Source: Chloroflexota bacterium
Lineage (GTDB): Bacteria; Chloroflexota; Dehalococcoidia; Lucifugimonadales; UBA3495
Direction of reading: 5' to 3'
DNA: 64,000 nucleotides
Assembly (NCBI GenBank): GCA_009840135.1
Contig: VXOH01000020.1
Location: 1-64,000, forward strand
The notes under the pieces were generated by a model. The model saw nothing but the letters and a program-made list of their open reading frames with translations. It made no database searches and was not told the origin of the DNA. Of the stretch, positions 1 to 9,302 are shown piece after piece (position 1 is the first letter of the stretch; each line of letters opens with the position of its first letter). The position numbers and the translations under genes are program-made.

Positions 1-125
1 GGGGCGGTTCGCGAAACGCCCCTCCCGCCGTAGCTTCCAGGCCTCCGCCCGAAGCAGAACCTCGCCTTTTCCCGCCTATTATCGAATCTTCGTGTTCCTT
101 CGTGGATGAACAAAAAGGAGTTCCT

Positions 126-2441
126 ATGAGCGAAAACTGGTTCCGGCTGGAGGAAGCAACCATTGCAGGACTGCACGCCGCCATACAGTCCGGCCAGACT
201 ACCTGCGTTGAGATTGTGCAGGGCTACATAGACCGGGTACGGGCATACAACGGCGTGCCCAGCGTTCTGGTCACAGAAGACGGCGGGGACATCCCGGAGG
301 CCACCGGCGCGGTGCGGGGCGGGGACCCCATAACCTTCCCCACCGAAACGGTGCCTGCATCCCAGATATTCCCAGACCTGGATAAATACCGGGGCAAGCC
401 GCTGGAGTTCGGTCGCATGGAGCCCACGGCATCGGACCCGACGGTGCAGCAGCAGTACGGCATGATTGTGGCGAAGAAGAAGGCCGGGCAGGTCAACGCC
501 CTCGCCACTCTCAATATCCGTGGCGAGCGTTCCGTAACCTGCAAGGGCGATTTTGACCGGCACCCCTCCCAGGGGCCGCTGCCCGCGGGCGCGCCGCCGG
601 TGTGCGAGCACTTTCGCCAATTTCCCGACGCCCTGGAGCGTGCCGCAGAGTTGGATGCCCAGTACGGAACCAACCCCGACCTGGAAGCCATGCCCATGTA
701 TGGCATCACCTTCTCCTTCAAAGACCCCTTTGACACCAGGGACATGCGGTCAACCGGCGGCGGCGATGCTGCCTACGACATAGATTTTCCCGCCCGCGAC
801 CATGTCCTTGTGGAGCAGTTACGCAACAAGGGCGCCATAATATTCGCCAAGGCCGTCAACACCGAGTACAACGGCCGGGCCGGCGACCCGGGCGGTCGTC
901 ACGAGCCCGACAAGATACTCCCCTCGGTGCTGGGCTACCAGCGGTCCAGCTGGGGCGGCAATCCTTCCAACCCTTACGACACCTCCCGTTCCGCCTCCCT
1001 GGGTTCCAGCTCCGGCTCGGCCCTCTCCGTCAGCACCAACATGGTCATGGCCAGCCTGGGCGAGGAGACCCGGGCCTCAACCCGCGGGCCGGCCAACCAC
1101 AACTCGGTGGCCCTCATCCTGCCCCACAAGGCCATGCTGGGCTTCGACGGCGGGGCCATCGGCGCCGACATTTACTGCGACCGCAGCGGCATCCACTGCC
1201 GCTCCATCCAGGACTGCTCCAGGGTGCTGGATGCCTTGAAGGACCCGGAAGAAGGGTACTACGACCCCCGCGATCCCTTCACCACCGTGCCCCGCTCTTC
1301 GGTGCTGCCCTCCTACCAGGTCCACGCCCGAGGTTCCGGCGAGGCCGGCGCTCTTTCCGGCGTCCGCCTGGGCATCATCCGCGAGTCCATGGCCTACCCG
1401 GCCGGCTCGCTCACCGAAAAGCCCATCGTTGACTCAGCCGACCGGGAGATAAAGGCGGTCCTGCGAGACCACCTTGGCGCAACCCTGCTGGAGTCCGGAG
1501 ACCGCAACTGGCGTCCCGACCGGGCCGACCCGGAAATAGAACCCATGAAGGTGGACTTCCGGCGGGCCATAGCCGCCCTGCTGCCCGTATTCATGCCCGA
1601 CATTCTCTACCGCCTGGGGCCCGACGGTCAGCCGGTATTCAAGGAATTTGCCGAGGTTATCGTCCCCACCGAGTTTGCCCCCGGCGTATTCTTCGGTTCC
1701 GGCGAGATGCAGCCGGTGGACTACTTCGTGGAACTGGCCGACGGCCTAATCGAGCCGCCCTCCAACCTGGACCTTCCCACCATCCAGGACCAGATTCTGG
1801 CCATGTCCTTCCGCTACCACATCAAGCAGTACCTGACCCGCCGCGCCGCCGACTGGCGAGCCCTGGGTTACACCGAGAGCATCGTGGACTGGCCTACCCT
1901 CAACGCCCGTTCCAAGTTCTGGGGGGACGATCAGCGGGCTGCCTTCAAAAACTGGGAGGAGGTCACCGACCTGCGAAATCCCCTGGGAGGCCGCCAGGGC
2001 GTGGACGAGCGCATCATGCTGCGCGAGTTCCTGAGGCGCGTGGATATGATGGTCATCCTGGAAAACAAGCTGGACGCCCTGGTGCGCCTGCACACGCCCT
2101 ACCCGCCGGCCCTCATCGGCGGGGCCAACCAGAGCAGCGGCGGCAACAACATCCGGCAGGAGTCCACCAACGGGCCCAACGCCGGCCTCACCGAGGTGTT
2201 GATTCCCGCAGGCTACGTGGATACCGCCTACGACCCCGTATTCCGCCTGTCTGATGACGGCTCCAGTTACGTGTCCGCGCCTTCAACCACGCCTACCGCG
2301 TTGGACGCGCCAGGTCTGCCCTTCTCCCTGGTGTTCCGTACCGAGCCAGGCAAGGAGGACCTGCTGCTGAACATAGCTTCCTCCTACGAAGCGGCTTCTC
2401 GTCGCAGGGTAATGCCGCCCGACTTTGGCCCGCTGGGATGA
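126..2441 (+). CDS. amidase-signature family protein (divergent, ~770 aa)
   Basis: ORF with FSFKDPFD (Lys region), SLGSSSGSALSVS and GEETRASTRGPANHNS resembling the amidase signature; start probably ATG at 126 rather than 102. Confidence 0.8.
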   Translation: MSENWFRLEEATIAGLHAAIQSGQTTCVEIVQGYIDRVRAYNGVPSVLVTEDGGDIPEATGAVRGGDPITFPTETVPASQIFPDLDKYRGKPLEFGRMEPTASDPTVQQQYGMIVAKKKAGQVNALATLNIRGERSVTCKGDFDRHPSQGPLPAGAPPVCEHFRQFPDALERAAELDAQYGTNPDLEAMPMYGITFSFKDPFDTRDMRSTGGGDAAYDIDFPARDHVLVEQLRNKGAIIFAKAVNTEYNGRAGDPGGRHEPDKILPSVLGYQRSSWGGNPSNPYDTSRSASLGSSSGSALSVSTNMVMASLGEETRASTRGPANHNSVALILPHKAMLGFDGGAIGADIYCDRSGIHCRSIQDCSRVLDALKDPEEGYYDPRDPFTTVPRSSVLPSYQVHARGSGEAGALSGVRLGIIRESMAYPAGSLTEKPIVDSADREIKAVLRDHLGATLLESGDRNWRPDRADPEIEPMKVDFRRAIAALLPVFMPDILYRLGPDGQPVFKEFAEVIVPTEFAPGVFFGSGEMQPVDYFVELADGLIEPPSNLDLPTIQDQILAMSFRYHIKQYLTRRAADWRALGYTESIVDWPTLNARSKFWGDDQRAAFKNWEEVTDLRNPLGGRQGVDERIMLREFLRRVDMMVILENKLDALVRLHTPYPPALIGGANQSSGGNNIRQESTNGPNAGLTEVLIPAGYVDTAYDPVFRLSDDGSSYVSAPSTTPTALDAPGLPFSLVFRTEPGKEDLLLNIASSYEAASRRRVMPPDFGPLG

Positions 2442-2544
2442 TTCTCGTGAGCAGGGACGGGATCATTCCGGTTGCGTGAGCCCGCCAAATGGTTTACGAA
2501 ATTTAACACTGGGTAAACATTGCCATAAACGACTTGACAAATTA

Positions 2545-2574
2545 TTGACATTGTTCCGTTCGCTGGCTTATAGT
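2545..2574 (+). promoter_or_regulatory. putative sigma70-type promoter for the ABC substrate-binding protein
   Basis: TTGACA (2545-2550), 18-nt spacer, TATAGT (2569-2574). Confidence 0.4.
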
Positions 2575-2705
2575 TCCCGAAACTGTCAGACTTGGGCTGG
2601 CCAGATGGATATTGCGTTGGGGAAATATCCGGGCGCAGCGCCAGTCTGCCGATGGGATTGCAGTTCTATCCAACTTTAGTGGACAAGGAGGCGATAGAAG
2701 AAAGA

Positions 2706-4793
2706 ATGGCTCATCACTGGTTAACCAAACCTAAAATGTTGATCTACGGCTCTCTGAGCCTGCTGCTTTTGCTGGCAGTAGCCTGCGGAGCGGCGGAAGA
2801 GAGCCCTGCTGATACCGGCAGCACCACGGAAACAGCCGCCGAACAGGCAGCCCAGGAACAGATGCAGCAGCCGGCCGGTCCCCCACCGGCGGCCCAGCGC
2901 CAGCCCAGCACCGGCATGGCCGGCGGTGAGGGCGGTTCCACCCAGGGCACCGAGCCCATGGCTGAACAGTCGGCCCCGGCTCCTACTGCGGCTCCGGCTA
3001 TGTCCGATGCGCCCGCAGTTGCGGCGAAGAACGTAACTCGCCTCGAGTTTGCGATTACTTCCGCCAATAACGAGACCAACCGCCCCTGGAAGGGCAGCCG
3101 CCAGGCCTACGTCCAGTATGACCCCACGCTGGACTATGCCATCGGCATTCACCCCACCACCAGCGAGTGGGTGCCTGAGCTGGCCTCCAAGTGGGAAGCC
3201 AATGACGACCTGTCAGAGTGGACTTTCTGGCTTCGCGAAGGCATCCAGTTCCACAATGACTGGGGCGAACTGACCGCCGACGACTTCCTGCATACGGCCC
3301 AGATACTGACCCGGCCTGATACGCGGCTGGGTACCTGGCGTTACTTCGTTGGTGGCCGGAACGACGACGGCAGTCCTCTGGCCGGTCCCGACAAGTATTT
3401 CACCAAGATTGACGATTACACCTTCACCGTCACCTTCCACGGCAAGGACGGCAACCCGACGACCACCTTCGACGCCGAGTTCGTGATGAGCAATGCCTCC
3501 TCCGAAATGGGCCCCTGGAGCAAGAAGTTCTGGAATTCGGTCGGAGGCAGTGAAGAGGTGTACTTCTGCGGAGAGACCGCTCCCGCCTCCTGCACGGCAA
3601 CCCTTGAAGCGCGGGAAGCGCTCCTTGACGAAGAGGGAATGCAGGGCACCGGTTCCTACCAGTACATGGGCCGCGAGCCGGCCCTGGCCTTCATCATGGA
3701 GAAGACTCCCGGCACCCACTGGACCCACAACGTAGATCTGCCGGACGGCGTTCTCCCCGATGACCCGGACTTCCAGGAAATTCGGCTCTACTGGACTCCC
3801 GAGGACGCCAGCCGCTACGCCGCCCTGCTGGCCGGCGAAGCGCACCTGGCCGACCTGCCCCTGGACCTGCAGAAGGACGCTGCCGAGAATGGCATGAGGT
3901 TGTTCCGGTCCCAGTTTACCTCCAACAACTTCTTCGTCTTCTTCGGCGGGATGTACCTGAGCGACGACCCCAAGGACGTTGCGGCTTATGACCCCTCGGT
4001 GCCTTGGGCCGAGACCCCCTGGGCCGGCCAGGAGCCGGTTCAGGACCGCAATTCCCCCCAGTTCCAGAACAACGGCTGGAAGGTCCGCCGCGCCATGAAC
4101 AAGGCCATCAACCGGGAAGAACTCCTGGACGTGCTTTACAAGGGCATCGGCGAGCTGATGTATGTAGGTTACTATCACCCCAGCCACTACGGTTGGGACG
4201 ACACCTGGCCTGACCGCTACGAGACCGAGTACAAGTACAACCCGGACGAGGCCCGACAGCTTCTGGCCGAGGCCGGTTACGACGAGAGCAACCCGGTCAA
4301 GGTAACGGTGCAGTCCTACGTCTCCCCGGGTGAAGCGGAACTGCCCCAGGCGATGGAAGCCATCGCCACCTACTGGCAGAACGTGGGCATCGAAGTGGAT
4401 ATCGAGGACCTGAGCGCCTCCCAGGTGCGGGAACGCTACCGGGGCCGCGAGATGCAGAACCGGGTATGGCCCAACATCATCATCTACTTCCCGCTGGAGT
4501 ACGGTAACCTGACCGGTTTCACCAGCACTTTCGGCTCCAGCAGCCACTACCAGGACAACTGGGTCAACCGTGTAGCCAGTGACTGGCGGAACGCCACCGA
4601 CTTCGACGAGCGGGACCGCATCGCTCGCGAGTGGGGTAACTGGGCTTTCGATAACTACATGACCATGCCCCTGTTCTGGTTCCCCCACACCGTCGTGGGC
4701 GACCCGGCGGTGGTGGAAAGCTGGATCTACCCCGGCAGCACTGTGCCCCGCAACGGTCACATGCACGCCGTCAAGGCTGCCTACAAGGGCTAG
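2706..4793 (+). CDS. ABC transporter substrate-binding lipoprotein (peptide/nickel, SBP family 5)
   Basis: Lipobox LLAVACG, Ala/Pro/Gln-rich linker, SBP_bac_5-like body (FHNDWGELTADDFLHTAQ, KVRRAMNKAINREELL). Confidence 0.88.
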   Translation: MAHHWLTKPKMLIYGSLSLLLLLAVACGAAEESPADTGSTTETAAEQAAQEQMQQPAGPPPAAQRQPSTGMAGGEGGSTQGTEPMAEQSAPAPTAAPAMSDAPAVAAKNVTRLEFAITSANNETNRPWKGSRQAYVQYDPTLDYAIGIHPTTSEWVPELASKWEANDDLSEWTFWLREGIQFHNDWGELTADDFLHTAQILTRPDTRLGTWRYFVGGRNDDGSPLAGPDKYFTKIDDYTFTVTFHGKDGNPTTTFDAEFVMSNASSEMGPWSKKFWNSVGGSEEVYFCGETAPASCTATLEAREALLDEEGMQGTGSYQYMGREPALAFIMEKTPGTHWTHNVDLPDGVLPDDPDFQEIRLYWTPEDASRYAALLAGEAHLADLPLDLQKDAAENGMRLFRSQFTSNNFFVFFGGMYLSDDPKDVAAYDPSVPWAETPWAGQEPVQDRNSPQFQNNGWKVRRAMNKAINREELLDVLYKGIGELMYVGYYHPSHYGWDDTWPDRYETEYKYNPDEARQLLAEAGYDESNPVKVTVQSYVSPGEAELPQAMEAIATYWQNVGIEVDIEDLSASQVRERYRGREMQNRVWPNIIIYFPLEYGNLTGFTSTFGSSSHYQDNWVNRVASDWRNATDFDERDRIAREWGNWAFDNYMTMPLFWFPHTVVGDPAVVESWIYPGSTVPRNGHMHAVKAAYKG

Positions 4794-4821
4794 CCAGGCC
4801 ACTACCTCTTGGCGCAACTTT

Positions 4822-4856
4822 GGGCAGGTCGCTGTAAGGGCGACCTGCCCGTCTTT
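4822..4856 (+). terminator. intrinsic terminator-like hairpin after the SBP gene
   Basis: GGGCAGGTCGC...GCGACCTGCCC stem followed by GTCTTTAT. Confidence 0.55.
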
Positions 4857-4906
4857 ATCACCGCCGTACCCCCTTTCCCATTCTGACCTAGCAGGGAGTC
4901 CCGATT

Positions 4907-5965
4907 ATGAGCACTCAGCAATCCTCATCCGGCAATGGCCGTGCCCTGGAGTTCGGCCTGTTTGACTGGATTGAGTGGGAGAATCAGCCCCACAGCAAAA
5001 TTTACGAGGAACGGCTCAAGCTGCTGGAATACGCCGACAAGAACGGCTTTTACTGCTATCACTTGGCCGAGCATCACGTCACACCCCTGAGCCTGGCCCC
5101 TTCCCCCGGGGTATTTCTGGCCGCCGCCGCCCAGCGCACCAGGAACATCCGGCTGGGGCCGCTGGTTTACCTGCTGCCCTTCTACAGTCCCTTGCGCCTG
5201 CTGCACGAGGTCTGCATGATCGACAACCTGAGTAACGGGCGGCTGGACCTGGGCGTAGGGCGGGGCATCGTGCCCATGGAGGCAGCCCACTATGACGTGA
5301 ACTTCGACGACGGCAGGGACATGTTCCAGGAGGCTCTGGACGTCCTGATAATGGGAATGACCCAGAAGTCCCTGAACTACGTGGGCAAGTACTACCAGTA
5401 CGAAGACATCCAGGTCTGGTCGGAACCGCAGCAGCGGCCCTACCCGCCTCTGTGGTATGCCACCAATAACAAGGAGACAGTCCCCTGGATCGCGCAGCAT
5501 GGTTTCAATACCAGCACCGTTTTCGATGATAACGCCGAGGTGAAGCAGCACATTGACCTGTACCGCCAGGAGTGGCAGAAACATCTGGGTGACGAGGGCA
5601 GGCTCAACAGCCACGTGGCCGAACCCAAGCTCGGCCTCACCCGGCACGTTTACATTGCTCCCACCGACGCCGAGGCCCTCAAAGAGTGCCGCGCCGCCTT
5701 TGAAACCTGGTTCTTCAACATTAACTTCCTCTGGGACAAGCACGACGTTCCCATTCCCGCCACCCTGGATTTCGACGACTGGGTGGAGAAGGAAGTGATG
5801 ATGGTAGGTTCCCCGGCCACGGTGCGGGAGCAGGTTGGGCGCATGGTGGAGGAGAGCGGCATCAACTATTTCAACTCCATCTTTGCGTGGGGCGATCTTT
5901 CCCACGAGCAGGTAATGCGCTCCATTGGCCTGTTCGTCGAAGAAGTAATGCCTGCCTTGCGCTGA
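4907..5965 (+). CDS. LLM-class flavin-dependent oxidoreductase (luciferase-like)
   Basis: Luciferase-like fold motifs: YHLAEHHVTPLSLAPSPGVFLAAAAQRTRNIRLGPLVYLLPFYSPLRL..E.CMIDNLSNGRLDLGVGRG. Confidence 0.92.
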   Translation: MSTQQSSSGNGRALEFGLFDWIEWENQPHSKIYEERLKLLEYADKNGFYCYHLAEHHVTPLSLAPSPGVFLAAAAQRTRNIRLGPLVYLLPFYSPLRLLHEVCMIDNLSNGRLDLGVGRGIVPMEAAHYDVNFDDGRDMFQEALDVLIMGMTQKSLNYVGKYYQYEDIQVWSEPQQRPYPPLWYATNNKETVPWIAQHGFNTSTVFDDNAEVKQHIDLYRQEWQKHLGDEGRLNSHVAEPKLGLTRHVYIAPTDAEALKECRAAFETWFFNINFLWDKHDVPIPATLDFDDWVEKEVMMVGSPATVREQVGRMVEESGINYFNSIFAWGDLSHEQVMRSIGLFVEEVMPALR

Positions 5966-5988
5966 AAGAAAGCAGGCATTACCCTTTA

Positions 5989-6028
5989 TAGACGCGGAGT
6001 AAACAGGTAAGGCTCCGCGTCTATTTGT
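5989..6028 (+). terminator. hairpin/terminator after the LLM oxidoreductase
   Basis: TAGACGCGGAG...CTCCGCGTCTA then TTTGTG; a second hairpin AATGCCTGC...GCAGGCATT (5947-5980) spans the stop codon. Confidence 0.55.
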
Positions 6029-6065
6029 GCATCCACTGACATATTCTCTTGTGAGGAAAACGAAC

Positions 6066-6578
6066 TTGCGCGCATCAATGGATGCTCCGGCTCCCCGCCT
6101 TGCCGCTCTTCCCATCTCCATGTTCGTATGCGCCCTCAGCGTCGCCACGGCCATCGTCGGCGCCCTGGGCCCCTGGGCAAGGGTGCCCACCTACCAGGCC
6201 AGCTACGGAGATGTCGCTGCCGGAGAGGGGGTCTTCTGGGTTACGGGGACCGAAGCGCCCGGCATGGTCCCTATATTTGGGGATGGGATGGTGGTCCTGG
6301 TCATGGTATCCCTGGCCGGGGCGCTCATATTGTGGCGAATGGTGAAGCCGCCCAGGTCCAGCGGATTTATCCTGTCCGGCATCCTTTGCCTGCTGCTGCT
6401 GTCGGCGGTTATTGCTACGGTTAATTGGGCCTACCCAGGCTATATTCCCCAAGCCGACTCCCGCACCTATTTCAAGCCCAGCGTGGAAGTGAGCTGGGGA
6501 CTGGTCGTCATGTGCCTGGGACTGTGGCCGGGCGTGTTGGCTGCAGCCTACCAGCTGTGGGCCGACGAACTCCGCTGA
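6066..6578 (+). CDS. hypothetical polytopic membrane protein
   Basis: About 4 hydrophobic segments; possible TTG start at 6066 with GAGGA upstream (ORF track uses GTG at 6027). Confidence 0.6.
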   Translation: MRASMDAPAPRLAALPISMFVCALSVATAIVGALGPWARVPTYQASYGDVAAGEGVFWVTGTEAPGMVPIFGDGMVVLVMVSLAGALILWRMVKPPRSSGFILSGILCLLLLSAVIATVNWAYPGYIPQADSRTYFKPSVEVSWGLVVMCLGLWPGVLAAAYQLWADELR

Positions 6579-6591
6579 ACTATCAGCACCT

Positions 6592-6760
6592 GAAGCCACC
6601 AAGGACAAACAGAACCACGAAGGGTGATTCATCCACGAATGCCCACGAATAATTACTAATTAGTTACTTGCCCAACAAATACATTAGTGAAAATTCGTGC
6701 TTATTCGTGGATAAATCGTCTCCTTCGTGGTTCTTTGTGTTCCTTCGTGGATTTATTGAA
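6592..6760. repeat. long imperfect inverted repeat built from CCACGAAGG/TTCGTGGAT units
   Basis: Left arm aaacagaaccacgaagg...attcatccacgaatgcccacgaat mirrors right arm attcgtgcttattcgtggataaat...ccttcgtggttctttgt. Confidence 0.65.
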
Positions 6761-7660
6761 TCAGAGGTTGCGCTGCTTGGGGTCGAGCCGGTCGCGCAAC
6801 CAGTCGCCCATCAGGTTCAGGGACAGCACCACCAGTGAGATGGCAACCCCTGGGAAGAAGGACACCCACCAGGCGGTCACTACAAGCTCCCGTCCGGTGG
6901 CCACCATCAGGCCCCAGGCGGGCGTGGGCCGGGGAATACCGGCCCCGAGGAAACTGAGGCTGGCCTCCAGCAGGATCACAAAGCCTACCTGCAGGGTCGC
7001 CAGCACGATGATGGAATTCACTACGTTGGGAAAGACGTGCCGCACGATGATGCGGAAGTCCGAAGAACCCGCCACCTTGGCTCGTCCGATAAAATCCTGG
7101 TTCTTGATGGCCAGCACCTCTCCCCTTACCTGACGGGCGTAGCGAGACCACAGGATTACGCAGATGACGAAAATCACCACGCCGAAACTGGGACCCCGGG
7201 CCGCCACGATGGCCAGGGCTAACAGGATGGCGGGTATGGAGAGGGCAATATCCACACCTCTCATAATCAGCATGTCAGAGCGGCCGCCAAAGTAACCGGC
7301 AATCAGCCCCAGACCAACGCCCACAACTCCGCTGATGGCAATCACCGTCAGCGAAACCATCAAAACGTACTTGGCGCCATGGATGATGCGACTTAGAATG
7401 TCGCGGCCCTGCTTGTCGGTGCCCAGGAGATACCTGGCCGATCCCCCTTCCTGCCATGCCGGCGGGGTCAACCGCTCCGCAAACTGCCCCCGGGTAGGAT
7501 GGTGGGGCGCCACGACGTTGGCAAAAAATGCAGGAATGATCAAGACAACTACAATCACCGCCAATGGAATAAGCGGGAAGCGCCGGGCTTCCCGCAGGAA
7601 GTTACCTACGCTGCTGGGGGAGTACCAGGCAGGTTTTCGCGCTGGCGCAGTTATTTGCAT
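6761..7660 (-). CDS. ABC transporter permease (DppC/OppC-like)
   Basis: EAA-type motif region ([28 protein letters not shown]), ~6 TM segments. Confidence 0.9.
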   Translation of the reverse strand: MQITAPARKPAWYSPSSVGNFLREARRFPLIPLAVIVVVLIIPAFFANVVAPHHPTRGQFAERLTPPAWQEGGSARYLLGTDKQGRDILSRIIHGAKYVLMVSLTVIAISGVVGVGLGLIAGYFGGRSDMLIMRGVDIALSIPAILLALAIVAARGPSFGVVIFVICVILWSRYARQVRGEVLAIKNQDFIGRAKVAGSSDFRIIVRHVFPNVVNSIIVLATLQVGFVILLEASLSFLGAGIPRPTPAWGLMVATGRELVVTAWWVSFFPGVAISLVVLSLNLMGDWLRDRLDPKQRNL

Positions 7661-7781
7661 TGTTGTCCACTCCTGATCAACTGGCGGGAACGGCGTTCCC
7701 CGTATTCTTGGGAATGAGGGTCGTCACCCCCATCCCAGCCTTTCCCCCATCAATGGGGGAAGGGATACTTAAGCCGCTTGC

Positions 7782-8699
7782 CTAGTATCGAATCCTGGGA
7801 TCCAGGTAAGCGTAGAGAATGTCCACTACCAGGTTGGCAAGGATATAGATCCCTGCGAAGGTGATTACAACCGCCTGGACTACCGGATAGTCCCGGGCGT
7901 TGATGGCCTGAATGGCCAGCAGGCCGGTGCCCGGCCATGTAAAGACGCTTTCCGTGATAACCGCTCCGGTCATCAACTGTCCCGCCACGATGCCGAAGAA
8001 CGTCAAGGGAGGAATGGAGGCGTTCTTGAGGGCGTGCTTCCAGACTACCTTCCACTCCAGAAGACCCTTGATTCGGGCCAGTTTTATGTACTCGGAGTCC
8101 AGCACTTCCAGCATGGCGGAGCGCACCAGGCGCATCATCGCCGCGACCTGGAACCAGCCCAGGGTAATGGCGGGCAGGATCAGATTCTTGCCTCCTCCCC
8201 GGCCTTGAGTGGGGAACAGGTCCAACTGGACGGCAAAAATGAAGATCAGGACGATGCCTAACCAGAAGGGAGGCAGAGACTGCCCTGCCAGGGCAATGAG
8301 CTTACCTATATAGTCAAAGACGGAGTCCTTCTTCACCGCCGAAAGGACCCCAACGGGCACGGCGATCAGCAAGCTGATTCCCATGGCAATGGCGGCCAAT
8401 TGGAATGTTGCGGGGAAGCGTTCGATTACGAGCCCGATGGCAGTTTTGTCAGCCCAGTTGATAGACTGGCCGAAATCGCCGCGTAAAGCGTTCCCAACAA
8501 ATTTCAGGTACTGAATAGGCAGGGGCTGGTCGAGACCCAACGAGCGTTCCAGGGCCCTTTCCTGGGCCGGACCGGCGTCGAATGGCAGGAATACATCAAC
8601 GGGATTTCCGCTGAGACGCGCCAGGGCGAAAACTATAACGCTTACGATGAACAGCACCAGGAGCGCGTACAAACACCTGATGATAATGAACCGTTGCAT
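7782..8699 (-). CDS. ABC transporter permease (DppB/OppB-like)
   Basis: MQRFIIIRCLYALLVLFIVSVIVFALARLSGNPVD and EYIKLARIKGLLEWKVVWKHALKNASIPPLT. Confidence 0.9.
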   Translation of the reverse strand: MQRFIIIRCLYALLVLFIVSVIVFALARLSGNPVDVFLPFDAGPAQERALERSLGLDQPLPIQYLKFVGNALRGDFGQSINWADKTAIGLVIERFPATFQLAAIAMGISLLIAVPVGVLSAVKKDSVFDYIGKLIALAGQSLPPFWLGIVLIFIFAVQLDLFPTQGRGGGKNLILPAITLGWFQVAAMMRLVRSAMLEVLDSEYIKLARIKGLLEWKVVWKHALKNASIPPLTFFGIVAGQLMTGAVITESVFTWPGTGLLAIQAINARDYPVVQAVVITFAGIYILANLVVDILYAYLDPRIRY

Positions 8700-9302
8700 T
8701 CCTACACCTCAAGCTATTGGTGCGAGGACGGGCTCCAGCCGGCCAGGGGAAGGCTTCTTCGACGCCGCCATGCCCTCGTTCTTCGGGCCAACAAAAGTGA
8801 ACCCTTGGAGACCGGCGGCTTCTCCCATAGAATCTAGGCCAATATATGCCAAAGGCCGTTTAGTGTCAACGAATGAGCCTTGCCGTCGGGACGCAATAAA
8901 CCGGTCGAAAATCGAGGAAACCGCCAGGGAAACTTTCCTGCCCCTCATGTTGCCTCGGCGGGTAGCTGAGCCAACCAAAGCCCGTCCTCTCTCGCCGCGA
9001 CCGCGAGATTACTCCCGACAAAAACGTCGGAAATTGCTCCGCAACAGTGTGACAAGCACGCCTGAACATAATGTAAGATAAGGCCAGTTGCGAAGGAAAC
9101 TTCACACCCCGTTTTCTAGCTATCCGGCAATTGGACTCAATATGGTGTACGTGTTACAATCGGGTGTGTTAATGTAAAGGATATTATGTATGGTTATAGA
9201 ATCCATCGCACAGCGCGAGTCCTGAGCAATATAGATTGGCCGGGCGGCTTTTGATTGCCCTGCTGTTGGGAAAATCTTTTGGTTAAGGAGTAGGAGTTTG
9301 CC

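Noticed and set aside
3213-4817. 534-aa minus-strand ORF
   Set aside because: Antisense to the ABC substrate-binding gene; low-complexity Val/Gly/His-rich translation typical of the shadow frame of a GC-rich gene.
8709-9105. Small ORFs on both strands between dppB-like and FtsZ-like genes
   Set aside because: Mutually overlapping, Arg/Pro-rich, no RBS or domain; treated as intergenic.
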